NCBI GenBank assembly: GCA_963782605.1
Contig: CAWAKK010000002.1
Coordinates: 122,945-186,944 of the forward strand
Source of the DNA: JBDTSW01 sp963782605
GTDB taxonomy: Bacteria > Actinomycetota > Thermoleophilia > Solirubrobacterales > 70-9
Length of the DNA: 64,000 bases
Reading direction: 5' to 3'
Shown: piece after piece, positions 8,299 through 16,115 of the stretch
How positions within the stretch are numbered: the first letter of the stretch is position 1
Layout of the letters: every line of letters begins with the position of its first letter
The notes under the pieces: generated by a model
Seen by the model: the letters and a program-made list of their open reading frames with translations, nothing else
Told to the model about the DNA's origin: nothing
The model's database searches: none
Position numbers and translations under genes: made by a program

Positions 8299-9542
8299 TG
8301 CGCTCCGTTCTGACTGATGGATCTCCTCAGGACAACCGTAGTGCCGGTCTCAGCCTTGTCGATGGCTACCTCCTGCATGAGCTGCTCCATCAGGGTCAGC
8401 CCGCGGCGCCGCTCCTCACCCCGTGCCGGTCGCCAGGTCCCGAAGTCGCGCACCGTGATCTCCACCGTTGTCCCATCTCGGCGAGCCTCGACCTCAAACG
8501 AAGCATCGCCGGCCGGATACGCGTGCGCGATCGCGTTCGCGCTCGCCTCACCGACTGCGACCAAGGTCTCATAGATCTCGGTCTCCCCCGCGCCGGCCGA
8601 CTTGAGCCAGCGGCCCAGCACCCGCCGCAGCGTCGCGAGCGAGCGTGACTCCGCGGGCAGGCTGAGCTCGACGCGATCGGCCGAGATGGGCTCGAGGCGC
8701 ATCGCGAGCAGCGCGATGTCGTCAGCCGAGCGACCCTCGATCACACGGCCCGGGAGATACTGGCAGAGCTCCTCCGGGTTGCGAAGACCCGCAGTCGCCT
8801 TGCTGAGGGCGGCCATGCCTTCGGCGAGGGGAACGGTCGGGCGCTCGACCAGCCCGTCCGTGTACAGCAGCACGATGGAGCCGGGCTCGAGAGCGACCAC
8901 GCTCTCCTCGTAGGACGGGAAGGTGACTGTGCCCAACGGGCTTCCGGAGCGCCCCTCCGCGAACAGCGCGTCACCGTTCGGGCTGAGGACCAAAGGTGGC
9001 GGATGGCCGGCGCTCGCGAACCTGAGGGTCCCTCCCTCCGGGTCAAGCACCGCGTAGAGCATGGTTGCCATCCCGCGTCGCTCCAGCTCCTGCGCGAAGG
9101 CGTCCGTGCGCTCGAGAACCACGGAGGGCCGCAGTCCCTCGAGAGCGTAAGCGCGGACAGCGCTCTGCAGGTGCGCCATGCGTGCGGCCGCAGCGACACC
9201 CCGGCCGACGACGTCCCCGATCGTCAGCCCGGCCTTGCCGTCGCGCAGCGGGATCACGTCGTACCAGTCGCCACCGATCTCGGCCTCGGCGCTGCCCGGC
9301 AGATAGCGTGCGGCGAAACTCATGCCCGGGATCTCCGGGAGTCGCTCGCGCAGAAGGCTGTGCTGGAGCGTGGCCGTCACCGAGCGCTCGACCTCAACCT
9401 CTTGAGCAGCGCGGCGAAGGCCCTCGAGCGCCGCCCCGATGATCGCGTCGCCGCCCTCCACGGGAGGCTCTCCCGGTGGCGGGCCTTCGCTTGGGGTTTC
9501 AAGTCCCCCACCTGCGTGCTGTTCTTCAGAAGCCAAGCTCAA
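8295..9542 (-). CDS. SpoIIE-type PP2C phosphatase fused to HATPase (RsbU/RsbW-like)
   Basis: A 415-residue signalling protein. Residues about 75-270 form a SpoIIE/PP2C phosphatase with the metal-binding EIGGDWYDV, GDVVGRGVAAAARM and SADDIALLAM motifs. Residues about 285-410 form a GHKL ATPase with the N-box VGEASANAIAHAY and the later RRRGLTLMEQLM. The phosphatase would dephosphorylate the STAS partner encoded directly downstream (4-base overlap), while the HATPase would rephosphorylate it or bind a sigma factor. The fusion puts both opposing activities in one chain. The first 40 residues are Pro/Gly-rich and the TTG start at 9542 is uncertain; GTG near 9463 is an alternative. Confidence 0.88.
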   Translation of the reverse strand: MSLASEEQHAGGGLETPSEGPPPGEPPVEGGDAIIGAALEGLRRAAQEVEVERSVTATLQHSLLRERLPEIPGMSFAARYLPGSAEAEIGGDWYDVIPLRDGKAGLTIGDVVGRGVAAAARMAHLQSAVRAYALEGLRPSVVLERTDAFAQELERRGMATMLYAVLDPEGGTLRFASAGHPPPLVLSPNGDALFAEGRSGSPLGTVTFPSYEESVVALEPGSIVLLYTDGLVERPTVPLAEGMAALSKATAGLRNPEELCQYLPGRVIEGRSADDIALLAMRLEPISADRVELSLPAESRSLATLRRVLGRWLKSAGAGETEIYETLVAVGEASANAIAHAYPAGDASFEVEARRDGTTVEITVRDFGTWRPARGEERRRGLTLMEQLMQEVAIDKAETGTTVVLRRSISQNGAQ

Positions 9543-9887
9543 GCGTTCGTCATGTCCACCCGCTGCGAGTCTAGGCCCTCCAGGCCATTACCTACGCAGG
9601 GGTCATCGCGCGCAAGCTCGCTGGCGGCTCGATCGCATCGTTGGGACTGAGAGTTCCCGCGTTACTTTCCGTCGACCTCGCGGTTTCAACCTTGAGAAAA
9701 CCCACCCAGAGCGCACCAAAGCCCGACCGGACCTGGTCGAGCGCTCCCACTTCCAACCTGCTGCCCCAAGCCCCGTCGCACGCCGCATGTCCGAACACCC
9801 GACGAGATCGCGAAGACCCTAGGCGGCCATGGCGCCCGGGGGGGTTGAAGCCAAGAAAGCGTCCGAGGGGGACCTTCGTTTTCTGCA

Positions 9888-9982
9888 CGGCTTCGCGCGC
9901 GGGCTCCCGGCCGCGGCGCCGGGAACCTACGCAAAGCTTGACGGGACCCGCCAACCTCTTAGGCGGAGCCGTCCAACAGCCG
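9888..9982 (+). ncRNA. Structured leader RNA, possible c-di-GMP-I (GEMM) riboswitch
   Basis: The roughly 500-base gap between the phosphatase and the BldC-like gene holds a compact three-helix element. CGGCT (9888-9892) pairs with AGCCG (9978-9982) as closing stem. CCCGGC (9906-9911) pairs with GCCGGG (9918-9923). GACGG/CCGTC (9940-9944, 9969-9973) encloses CCGCC/GGCGG (9948-9952, 9962-9966). Between the second and third stems is ACGCAAAGC (9929-9937), the strongest conserved string of class I c-di-GMP aptamers. The usual AAACC joining segment and GNRA loop are not evident, so the assignment is tentative. An HD-GYP protein lies downstream, which fits. The rest of 9543-9887 shows nothing I can name. 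Confidence 0.4.
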
Positions 9983-10009
9983 AAAGATGTGTTAGTCCGT
10001 ATCAAGTTT

Positions 10010-10025
10010 TCGCGAATTTTCGCGA
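10010..10025. promoter_or_regulatory. Tandem TCGCGA palindromes before the BldC-like gene
   Basis: Two copies of the perfect palindrome TCGCGA are spaced 10 bases start to start, one DNA turn, in an AT-rich patch ending 24 bases before ATG 10049. This is a plausible operator, perhaps autoregulatory; no binding protein is known. Confidence 0.4.
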
Positions 10026-10048
10026 GGGCGACTAAAGGAAGCGAGATC

Positions 10049-10282
10049 ATGCAACAGGAAGCCAGACTCCTAAATGTTGGCCGTGCAGCCACCTACATCG
10101 GTGTCAGCGCAGCCTCCTTGAGGAAGTGGTCGAACGACGGCCTAGTGCCCGTCTACCGGACTCCGGGTGGACAGCGCCGGTACTCCGTAGAGGACCTCGA
10201 CGAGTTCATGCAATCGATGCGCGAGCCCGGACGGTACGCGGTTCCCCGCCTCGGGCGGGGCGCGGGCGCCCTCGGCGGCTGA
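10049..10282 (+). CDS. BldC/MerR-like small DNA-binding protein
   Basis: A 77-residue protein made almost entirely of a winged MerR-type helix-turn-helix: LLNVGRAATYIGVSAASLRKW (residues about 6-26) and RTPGGQRRYSVEDLDEFM. Size and motif order resemble the developmental regulator BldC, which binds repeated DNA sites as a small protein. The start ATG 10049 is chosen because it has a good ribosome site (AAAGGAAG) and the domain begins just inside it; the frame is open upstream to 9641 but that part is not protein-like. It precedes the HD-GYP gene by 73 bases on the same strand, and follows a structured leader and paired TCGCGA sites. Confidence 0.82.
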   Translation: MQQEARLLNVGRAATYIGVSAASLRKWSNDGLVPVYRTPGGQRRYSVEDLDEFMQSMREPGRYAVPRLGRGAGALGG

Positions 10283-10355
10283 GCGAGAGCGACGGGCGCA
10301 TGTCCCGCGAATCAAGGGAGCACCGCTGACCGGACGACCCACCCGCAGGTTCCTG

Positions 10356-11723
10356 GTGATGGAGCTGTTCGCGCTCGCCGTAGCGGCGGGCATCGCGGTT
10401 CTGCGCGCGGACCAGGCCAACTGGGACCCCGTCCTCTTCGGCGCGCTTCTGACGCTGTCGCTGGCCAGCGATTTGAGCGCCGTGCAAAGCGCTGCCAGCC
10501 GCGTGAAGGTGGCCGGCAGCTTCCTCGCGATCGTGGTGGCCGCCGTCTTCCTCGGGCCAACCCCGGCGGTCGTCATCGGGGTCCTCACGATCTTGGTCGG
10601 GTGGGCCGGCCTGCGCTACTCGCGCGAGGACCTGCTCATCAACCTGGTCACGTACGCCTGGTTCCCCCTGGCCGCCGGAATCGCCTTCCACGACATCAGC
10701 GAGCTTGTGGGAATGGCCATGGGGAGCGCCGACTTCTACCTCCTCGTCCTGGCGACCTTCATGCTCGCGCTGGTAATCGACACGGCCCTGATCGCCGGCT
10801 ACTCCGCCTATGTCGAGAGCGGCTCGACCTGGACGAAGCTCGCTCGGATGCTCGGGCCCGTGCTCCCCTCAGAGCTGGCCTCGGCGGCGCTCTGCGTGGG
10901 CATCGCGTGGGCCTACGTGGAGCTCGGGCTCGCGACGATGATTCTGTTCGCCGCCGTCCTGCTCATCTTCCAGTATCTGATGGGCGCGCTGCTGCTCTCC
11001 CAGCAGCGTGCCGACGAGCTCGAGCTGCGAGCGAAGCAGCTGGCCGGGTTCCAGGTGGCCCTCCTCAGCGCCCTGCTGCGGACCCTGGACCTCCGCGACC
11101 GCATGACCGCTCGCCACAGCGCGGCCGTCGCCCGGTACTCACGCGAGGTCGCCGCGGCCGCCGGGCTGTCTGAGGAAGATCAGGATCTGGTCCACACGGC
11201 GGCGCTGCTCCACGACATCGGCAAGTTCGTGCTTCCGGACCGCATTCTCAAGGGTCGCGAGGACCTGACCGAAGCCGACTGGGTCCAGATCAAGAAACAT
11301 CCCGAAGAGGGCGCGCGAATCGTGTCCCAGATCGACGGCTACCGACCGGTCGGCGAGATCATCCTCGCCCACCACGAGCGCCTGGACGGGCTCGGCTACC
11401 CGCGTGGCCTCGAGGGCGCGGACATCCCGATCCTGGCGCGCATCATCGCAGTGGCCGACGTCTACGACGTGATGACGGCTCGCGACTCCTATCGCGATCC
11501 CGTCTCCTCCTACGATGCGATCTCGGAGCTGCGACGCATCACAGGCACCCAGCTCGATCCGAAGTACGTGGAGATCTTCATCGCGGTGCTCGCCGACAAG
11601 GACGTCGCGTACCGCCATGGCGAGGACGCCGACTTCGAGCGAGAGCTCGCGCTCGACCGCCGGATCCACGATTACGTGGACCCCGGCGAGGCCATCGGCC
11701 TCCTGCCGCACACGCGGTCGTAA
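10356..11723 (+). CDS. Membrane HD-GYP domain protein (putative c-di-GMP phosphodiesterase)
   Basis: A 455-residue protein. Residues 1-215 contain about six to eight hydrophobic segments forming a membrane sensor module without a recognised ligand site. A short coiled region (ADELELRAKQLAGFQ) links to the HD-GYP domain: TARHSAAVARYSREV, the metal-binding HDIGK near residue 286, HHERLDGLGYPRGL near 338 carrying the GYP signature, and VADVYDVMTA. HD-GYP enzymes hydrolyse c-di-GMP to pGpG or GMP. The leader RNA upstream could make this a feedback loop. I start at ATG 10356; GTG 10353 is adjacent. Confidence 0.9.
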   Translation: MMELFALAVAAGIAVLRADQANWDPVLFGALLTLSLASDLSAVQSAASRVKVAGSFLAIVVAAVFLGPTPAVVIGVLTILVGWAGLRYSREDLLINLVTYAWFPLAAGIAFHDISELVGMAMGSADFYLLVLATFMLALVIDTALIAGYSAYVESGSTWTKLARMLGPVLPSELASAALCVGIAWAYVELGLATMILFAAVLLIFQYLMGALLLSQQRADELELRAKQLAGFQVALLSALLRTLDLRDRMTARHSAAVARYSREVAAAAGLSEEDQDLVHTAALLHDIGKFVLPDRILKGREDLTEADWVQIKKHPEEGARIVSQIDGYRPVGEIILAHHERLDGLGYPRGLEGADIPILARIIAVADVYDVMTARDSYRDPVSSYDAISELRRITGTQLDPKYVEIFIAVLADKDVAYRHGEDADFERELALDRRIHDYVDPGEAIGLLPHTRS

Positions 11724-11989
11724 GGGCCCGGGCGGCGCTGGGCGCCGACGCCCGGCTCCGAGCAGCACGGAATGCGAGTGCCGCTCAGCGGCCCCGCCAC
11801 TAAATGCCGTGCTTAGGTTGGCTGCTTAGCCGCGGCGAAAGCCCATGAGATCCATCTCCTCTCGGGGGTCGGGTCCCCGTGTCAAAAAGCTGTATGAACT
11901 ACGACGATTTAAGCAAAACCTGTAACAACTTGCATGGAGGGTCAGGGGCTGCACGCAGGCGCTTAGCGCGGCGCATACATTCCCCGAGC

Positions 11990-13273
11990 GTGTCCACCGC
12001 TCTTGAGCCCCTCCGGATTCAGTCGTTTCCACGGCTCGCGGTCGCCAACCTCGTAAACGAGCTCGGAAACTGGCTCGGCGAGATCGCGCTCGCGATCCTC
12101 GTCTTCGATCAGACCGGGAGCCCGATCGCCACCGCCGCCCTCTTCGTCGGGATCCACTTCGTGCCGGCAATCGCTGGGCCTCCGCTTGTCGCACGGGTCG
12201 AGCACCTCCCGGCCAGGTGGAGCCTGGCGGGTCTTTACGCCACCGAGGCCGCTGTGTTCGCTGCGCTGGCGCTCCTGGCGACCGAGTTCCTGCTGGAGGC
12301 CGTCCTGCTCTTCGCCGCGCTGGACGGTGTCCTCGCCTCTGCTGCCCGTGCGGTCACGCGGGCGGCCGCGGCGGGCGCACTCAAGCCCGCGGGCCTCCTG
12401 CGCGAGGGCAACGCGATCCTGAACATCGGGTTTACGGCGGGCGCCGCGGCGGGCCCAGCGATCGCCGGGCTCGTGGTTGCAGGCGCCGGCGCGCAGGCCG
12501 CGCTGTTGGCTGACGCCGCTTCGTTCCTTGCGGTGGCAGCGCTCCTCGCGACTGCGAGGGGCCTGCCGCGGACGGAACCGGAGACAGACGGCGTGCTCGA
12601 GCGGCTGCGTAACGGGTTCCGCTACGTGCGTGAGAGCGTGCTCTTGAAGCGACTGCTGGGCGCCCAGGCCCTCGCCTTCATCTTCTTCGCCGTGGTGATC
12701 CCGATCGAGGTCGTCTTCGTCAAGGAAACCCTCGGAGCCGGCGACTCCGGCTACGGGGCTCTGCTCGCGAGCTGGGGGGCGGGCATGGTGGTCGGGAGCC
12801 TTGCCTTCGCGGTGCTCGGCCGGGCGACTCTGCCCGGGCTCCTGTTCTTCTCGACCTTGGCGATCGGCGGGGCCTACCTGGGGATCTCGGCGGCGCCGGG
12901 CCTCGCCCTCGCATGCGCGGCCTCGGCCGTGGGCGGGATCGGCAACGGCGTGCAGTGGGTGGCACTCATCACTGCAGTCCAGGCGGCGACGACCGCGCTC
13001 TACCAGGCCCGCGTAGTGGCGATGCTCGAGGCGATCGCCTCAGCGATGCCAGGGATCGGCTTCGTCATCGGCGGCGTCGTCGCCGCGATCTTGGACCCAC
13101 GCGCGGCCTACGCGGTGGCCGGGGCGGGCGTGATCTTGGTCCTGGCGTTCGCGGCGTACGCGATGCGCAACACCGACTGGGGCGCTGTGGCGCGGGAGGA
13201 GGCGGATCACGGCCCGGAGTCGTCGGAGGCATACCCGCCGCCCGCGCATTCGGGCGGGGTGGTTACGCGGTAG
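11990..13273 (+). CDS. MFS transporter
   Basis: A 427-residue major facilitator with about 11-12 hydrophobic helices across its length, of the MFS_3/enterobactin-exporter-like type (FPRLAVANLVNELGNWLGEIA at the N-terminus; AGPAIAGLVVAGAGAQAALL mid-protein). The start GTG 11990 is preferred: the in-frame extension to 11879 overlaps an AT-rich stretch that looks like promoter, and the family begins just after it. The substrate cannot be predicted. The stop lies 5 bases from the end of the convergent transglycosylase-like gene. The 266 bases upstream contain GC hairpins but nothing I can name. Confidence 0.85.
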   Translation: MSTALEPLRIQSFPRLAVANLVNELGNWLGEIALAILVFDQTGSPIATAALFVGIHFVPAIAGPPLVARVEHLPARWSLAGLYATEAAVFAALALLATEFLLEAVLLFAALDGVLASAARAVTRAAAAGALKPAGLLREGNAILNIGFTAGAAAGPAIAGLVVAGAGAQAALLADAASFLAVAALLATARGLPRTEPETDGVLERLRNGFRYVRESVLLKRLLGAQALAFIFFAVVIPIEVVFVKETLGAGDSGYGALLASWGAGMVVGSLAFAVLGRATLPGLLFFSTLAIGGAYLGISAAPGLALACAASAVGGIGNGVQWVALITAVQAATTALYQARVVAMLEAIASAMPGIGFVIGGVVAAILDPRAAYAVAGAGVILVLAFAAYAMRNTDWGAVAREEADHGPESSEAYPPPAHSGGVVTR

Positions 13274-13278
13274 GCAGC

Positions 13279-14343
13279 TCAGCCTGCGCAGACCCAGGCG
13301 GAGCCGCCGGAGTCGGCCCAGATCATCGCCGCGATGCGGTCCTGCTCGGTGGCGGAGGCCTGGTGCGGTAGGCCTGACCCGCCGTAGAGCCTCCAGGTGG
13401 AGGGCAGGATCTGATAGGCGCCGCCGGCTCCCGAGCTCGGATTCAGCGCGCCGTAGTTGCCGCCGGACTCGCACATGACGATGGCCGACGGGATCGTGTA
13501 GTCGCCGACCCAGCTGGACACGGTCTCCTGTGCCTCGGCCGCCGAGGCCGCCTCGGCCTCCTGAACCTGCGCGGTCCAGTCGTCGACCTGCGAGCGGAGA
13601 TCTGTGAGTGCCGCGGCCTGTTCGGCGCGGGCCTGGTCGAGCGTCGCTGCCTGGGCCTCGGCGCGCGCGCGCACAGCGGCGATCTGGTCGCGGGCGGTTG
13701 CGACCTCGGCGTTGTGGGCTGCCTGGGCGTCGCGTGCCTCGGCGACGGCAGCCAGGCGCTTGCGCACCGCTGCACGGAGCTCGCGCACGCGCGCCGCCAG
13801 CTCGCGGTCGGCATCCTGGATGCGGTTCAGGAAGTCGGCCCGGGTGGTGAGGTCGTCGAAGCCGTCGGAGTCGAGCAGGAGCGCCGTCTCGTCGATGGTC
13901 TGTCCCTGGTAGATGGCGATCAGGCGGTTGGAGAGTGCAGCCAGGGCGCGATGTAGGCGGTCGCGGGCCTGGACGAGGTCTGCTCGGGCCTCGTCGACCT
14001 CGCCTTGCAGTTGAGCCTCCCGTTCCTCGCCGGCTGCGAGGATCGACGAGAGCTCCGCCTCTCGGGCTGCGGCCGCAGACGCCTGGGAGCGGACGATGGC
14101 AAGTTGCTCGCCGCCGGCTTCGATCTCGGCCGCCAGCGCCTCGGCGTCGCTCTCTGCGGACGAGATCTTCGACTCGAGCTCGCCGACGTCCTGGGCGTCC
14201 GCCGAGGTCACGGAGAGCCCGACGATCGCGGCGAGGGCGACGGCTCCTGCTCCTGCGGACAGGCGAAGGCTGCGCTTGACGCGCAGGCTGCCTCTGCTCG
14301 AGCGGCGCTCGCTGACGGGCGGGGTGTCAGATTTGGATTCCAT
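13279..14343 (-). CDS. Secreted coiled-coil protein with transglycosylase/Rpf-like domain
   Basis: A 354-residue exported protein. A basic N-terminus and hydrophobic segment (about 27-50, ending SADAQ) form a signal peptide. Residues 52-270 are a long Ala/Glu/Arg coiled coil of the kind in NlpC/P60- and RipA-associated hydrolases. The C-terminal 75 residues resemble the Rpf/lysozyme-like fold: AIVMCESGGNYGALNPSSGA with the likely catalytic Glu, then AYQILPSTWRLYGG, and a final Cys (AWVCAG) that may pair with the first. It probably cleaves peptidoglycan outside the cell. A c-di-AMP riboswitch ends 7 bases before the start codon, matching the known link between ydaO RNAs and actinobacterial wall hydrolases. 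Confidence 0.88.
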   Translation of the reverse strand: MESKSDTPPVSERRSSRGSLRVKRSLRLSAGAGAVALAAIVGLSVTSADAQDVGELESKISSAESDAEALAAEIEAGGEQLAIVRSQASAAAAREAELSSILAAGEEREAQLQGEVDEARADLVQARDRLHRALAALSNRLIAIYQGQTIDETALLLDSDGFDDLTTRADFLNRIQDADRELAARVRELRAAVRKRLAAVAEARDAQAAHNAEVATARDQIAAVRARAEAQAATLDQARAEQAAALTDLRSQVDDWTAQVQEAEAASAAEAQETVSSWVGDYTIPSAIVMCESGGNYGALNPSSGAGGAYQILPSTWRLYGGSGLPHQASATEQDRIAAMIWADSGGSAWVCAG

Positions 14344-14350
14344 GCGTGGA

Positions 14351-14500
14351 CGCCTACGGGGTTAGCTGACGGGCTCGGGCCCAAATCGCTGGCCCTACGC
14401 GCCAGTCGGCGCGATTCGCCCCACGGGACCTGGCCGCGGAGCCTGATCCCATTGGTTCCCCCGCTTCCCCGGCCATCCCGGGGAACTCGGCGGTATGCGG
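14351..14500 (-). promoter_or_regulatory. ydaO/yuaA c-di-AMP riboswitch
   Basis: Read on the minus strand the leader contains the class signature in order: ACCGCCGAGTTCCCCGGG, GCGGGGGAACCAATGGG, TGGGGCGAATCGC, and finally CCCGTCAGCTAACCCCGTAG followed by GCG. These match the conserved pieces of the ydaO aptamer (GCCGA, GGGGGA, GGGGYGAAT, CGWCAGCTAACC). The aptamer ends only 7 bases before ATG 14343 with no separate expression platform or terminator visible, so control may be translational. The 5' limit is approximate. The 14501-14626 stretch behind it should hold the promoter but I see no clear one. Confidence 0.92.
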
Positions 14501-14626
14501 GCGGGAATGCTAGCGAATGCTCATGACACGCTTGTCTTCGGCTCAGGGAGTTTCCATAACCCGGTCCCTGCAAGGACCCATGCACGGGTTCCCCGGCGCC
14601 CGCCCTGCGACAAGTTCGGCGGTCGC

Positions 14627-14779
14627 TCAGCCCTCGGGAGGCTCGCGTGTGGCGGCGAAGTAGCCGGCAACCGCGACGACCAGCAAGCCGGCGATCCCGG
14701 CGATCTTGATCTCACGAGAGAAGCGCCACCAAGCGAGGCGAACGACGGCGCGACCGATCAGCTCATACAGCGGACCCAC
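14627..14779 (-). CDS. Small single-pass membrane protein (50 aa)
   Basis: A short frame from GTG 14779 with a strong ribosome site (GGGGGAGG, 4 bases upstream) encodes 50 residues. Residues 1-24 are basic and amphipathic (LIGRAVVRLAWWRFSRE), residues 25-42 are a hydrophobic helix (IAGIAGLLVVAVAGYFA), and a short charged tail follows. It starts 9 bases after the argG stop on the same strand, so it is probably translated from the argG transcript. Function unknown. The intact signal, membrane helix and spacing make it a credible gene. Confidence 0.7.
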   Translation of the reverse strand: MGPLYELIGRAVVRLAWWRFSREIKIAGIAGLLVVAVAGYFAATREPPEG

Positions 14780-14788
14780 GCCCTCCCC

Positions 14789-16051
14789 CTACCCATCCTG
14801 GCCGCGATGACGCACGCGATGCGCCAAGCGGCTCTGCAGGCTGAACAGCTCGATGAAGCCCGGGCTCGCAGCCTGGGAGAACTCTCCCCCGCTCTCGCCG
14901 AAGCCCGCTAGGGATCTGTCGTAGAGGGCGTAGGGCGAGGAGCGGGAGACGACCCTGGCGGAGCCCTTCAGCAACTTCACGGTCACCTCTCCAGTCACGA
15001 ACTCGTTGGCGGCATCCATGTAGGCATCCAGGTCCGATCGCAACGGCTCGAGCCACAGCCCCGCGTATGCGAGGTACGCCCACTTGCGGTCGAGCCCGTG
15101 CTTGAACTCGTTCTGATGGATCGTCGAGACGAGCTTTTCGAGATCGGCATGCGCGGTCATCAGGATCGCCGCTGCCGGGACCTCGTAGAGGTCGCGGACC
15201 TTCAGGCCGATGATGCGGTCCTCGAGATGATCGACGATGCCGACGCCGTGTCGGCGCCCCATCTCCGCAGCCCGATCGATCAACTCAACGAGCTCAAGCC
15301 GCTCGCCATCGAGCGAGACCGGCACGCCGCGGTCAAACCCGACGGCGACGAGCTCCGCCTCGTCCGGAGCCTCCTCCGGACGCACGACGAGCTGAAAGAC
15401 GTCCTCGTCGGGCTGCGCTGCCAGATCCTCGATCTCGCGGCCCTCCGAGGAGCGCCCCCATAGGTTGTCGTCGATCGAGTAGGGACTTACCTCCGTGCCG
15501 CCCTTGAGCGGAATCCCGTGCTCGCGGGCGTAGGCCAGCTCCTCGTCACGGCCCATGCTCCAGTCGCGGACGGGAGCGATGAGCCGCAGCTCGGGATCGA
15601 GCGTCGCCACCGTCGCCTCGATTCGCACTTGGTCGTTGCCCTTGCCGGTGCAACCGTGGGCGATCGTGTCGCACTTGTTCGCACGCGCATGCTCAACCGC
15701 CAGCTTCGCGATCAGGGGGCGCGCGAGGGCGGTGAAGAGCGGATAGCCCCCGCCATACAGGGCGTTCGCCTTGATCGCCGGTAGGACGTAGTCGTGTGCG
15801 AACTCCGCGCGCGCGTCGGCGACGATCGTCTCCGCGGCGCCGAGGCCATGCGCCTTCGCGACCACCCCATCGAAGTCCTCGCCGGGCTGGCCCAGGTGAA
15901 CGGTGAGGGTCACCACCTCCGCCCCATAGTTCCGCTGGATCCAATGGAGCATCACGGAGGTATCGAGGCCGCCCGAGTAGAGGAGCAGGACGCGGCCGAC
16001 CCGGGCGGGGTCTGCCTGGTAGCTGGCGATGCGGGAGGATGAGCTCTCCAC
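14789..16051 (-). CDS. argG: Argininosuccinate synthase
   Basis: Arginine biosynthesis enzyme joining citrulline and aspartate with ATP, 420 residues from GTG 16051. The N-terminal ATP loop LLLYSGGLDTSVML, AHGCTGKGNDQVR, and the citrulline/aspartate-site region TEVSPYSIDDNLWGRSSEGREIED are all present. The frame is open to 16219 but the family begins near the chosen start, and the extra residues would cover the divergent promoter shared with the sortase gene (64 bases). No other arg genes are seen, so this is an isolated copy with a small membrane protein behind it. Confidence 0.95.
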   Translation of the reverse strand: MESSSSRIASYQADPARVGRVLLLYSGGLDTSVMLHWIQRNYGAEVVTLTVHLGQPGEDFDGVVAKAHGLGAAETIVADARAEFAHDYVLPAIKANALYGGGYPLFTALARPLIAKLAVEHARANKCDTIAHGCTGKGNDQVRIEATVATLDPELRLIAPVRDWSMGRDEELAYAREHGIPLKGGTEVSPYSIDDNLWGRSSEGREIEDLAAQPDEDVFQLVVRPEEAPDEAELVAVGFDRGVPVSLDGERLELVELIDRAAEMGRRHGVGIVDHLEDRIIGLKVRDLYEVPAAAILMTAHADLEKLVSTIHQNEFKHGLDRKWAYLAYAGLWLEPLRSDLDAYMDAANEFVTGEVTVKLLKGSARVVSRSSPYALYDRSLAGFGESGGEFSQAASPGFIELFSLQSRLAHRVRHRGQDG

Positions 16052-16115
16052 GGGCCGGGCAGTCTGGCACGGTGGCTGCGCCAGCGGATGACGCGGTCCG
16101 CGATCATGTCCGCAC

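Noticed and set aside
11724..11989. A riboswitch or small gene in the gap before the MFS gene
   Set aside because: Several GC hairpins and an AT-rich promoter-like patch are visible, but no known aptamer signature and no credible short frame with a ribosome site.
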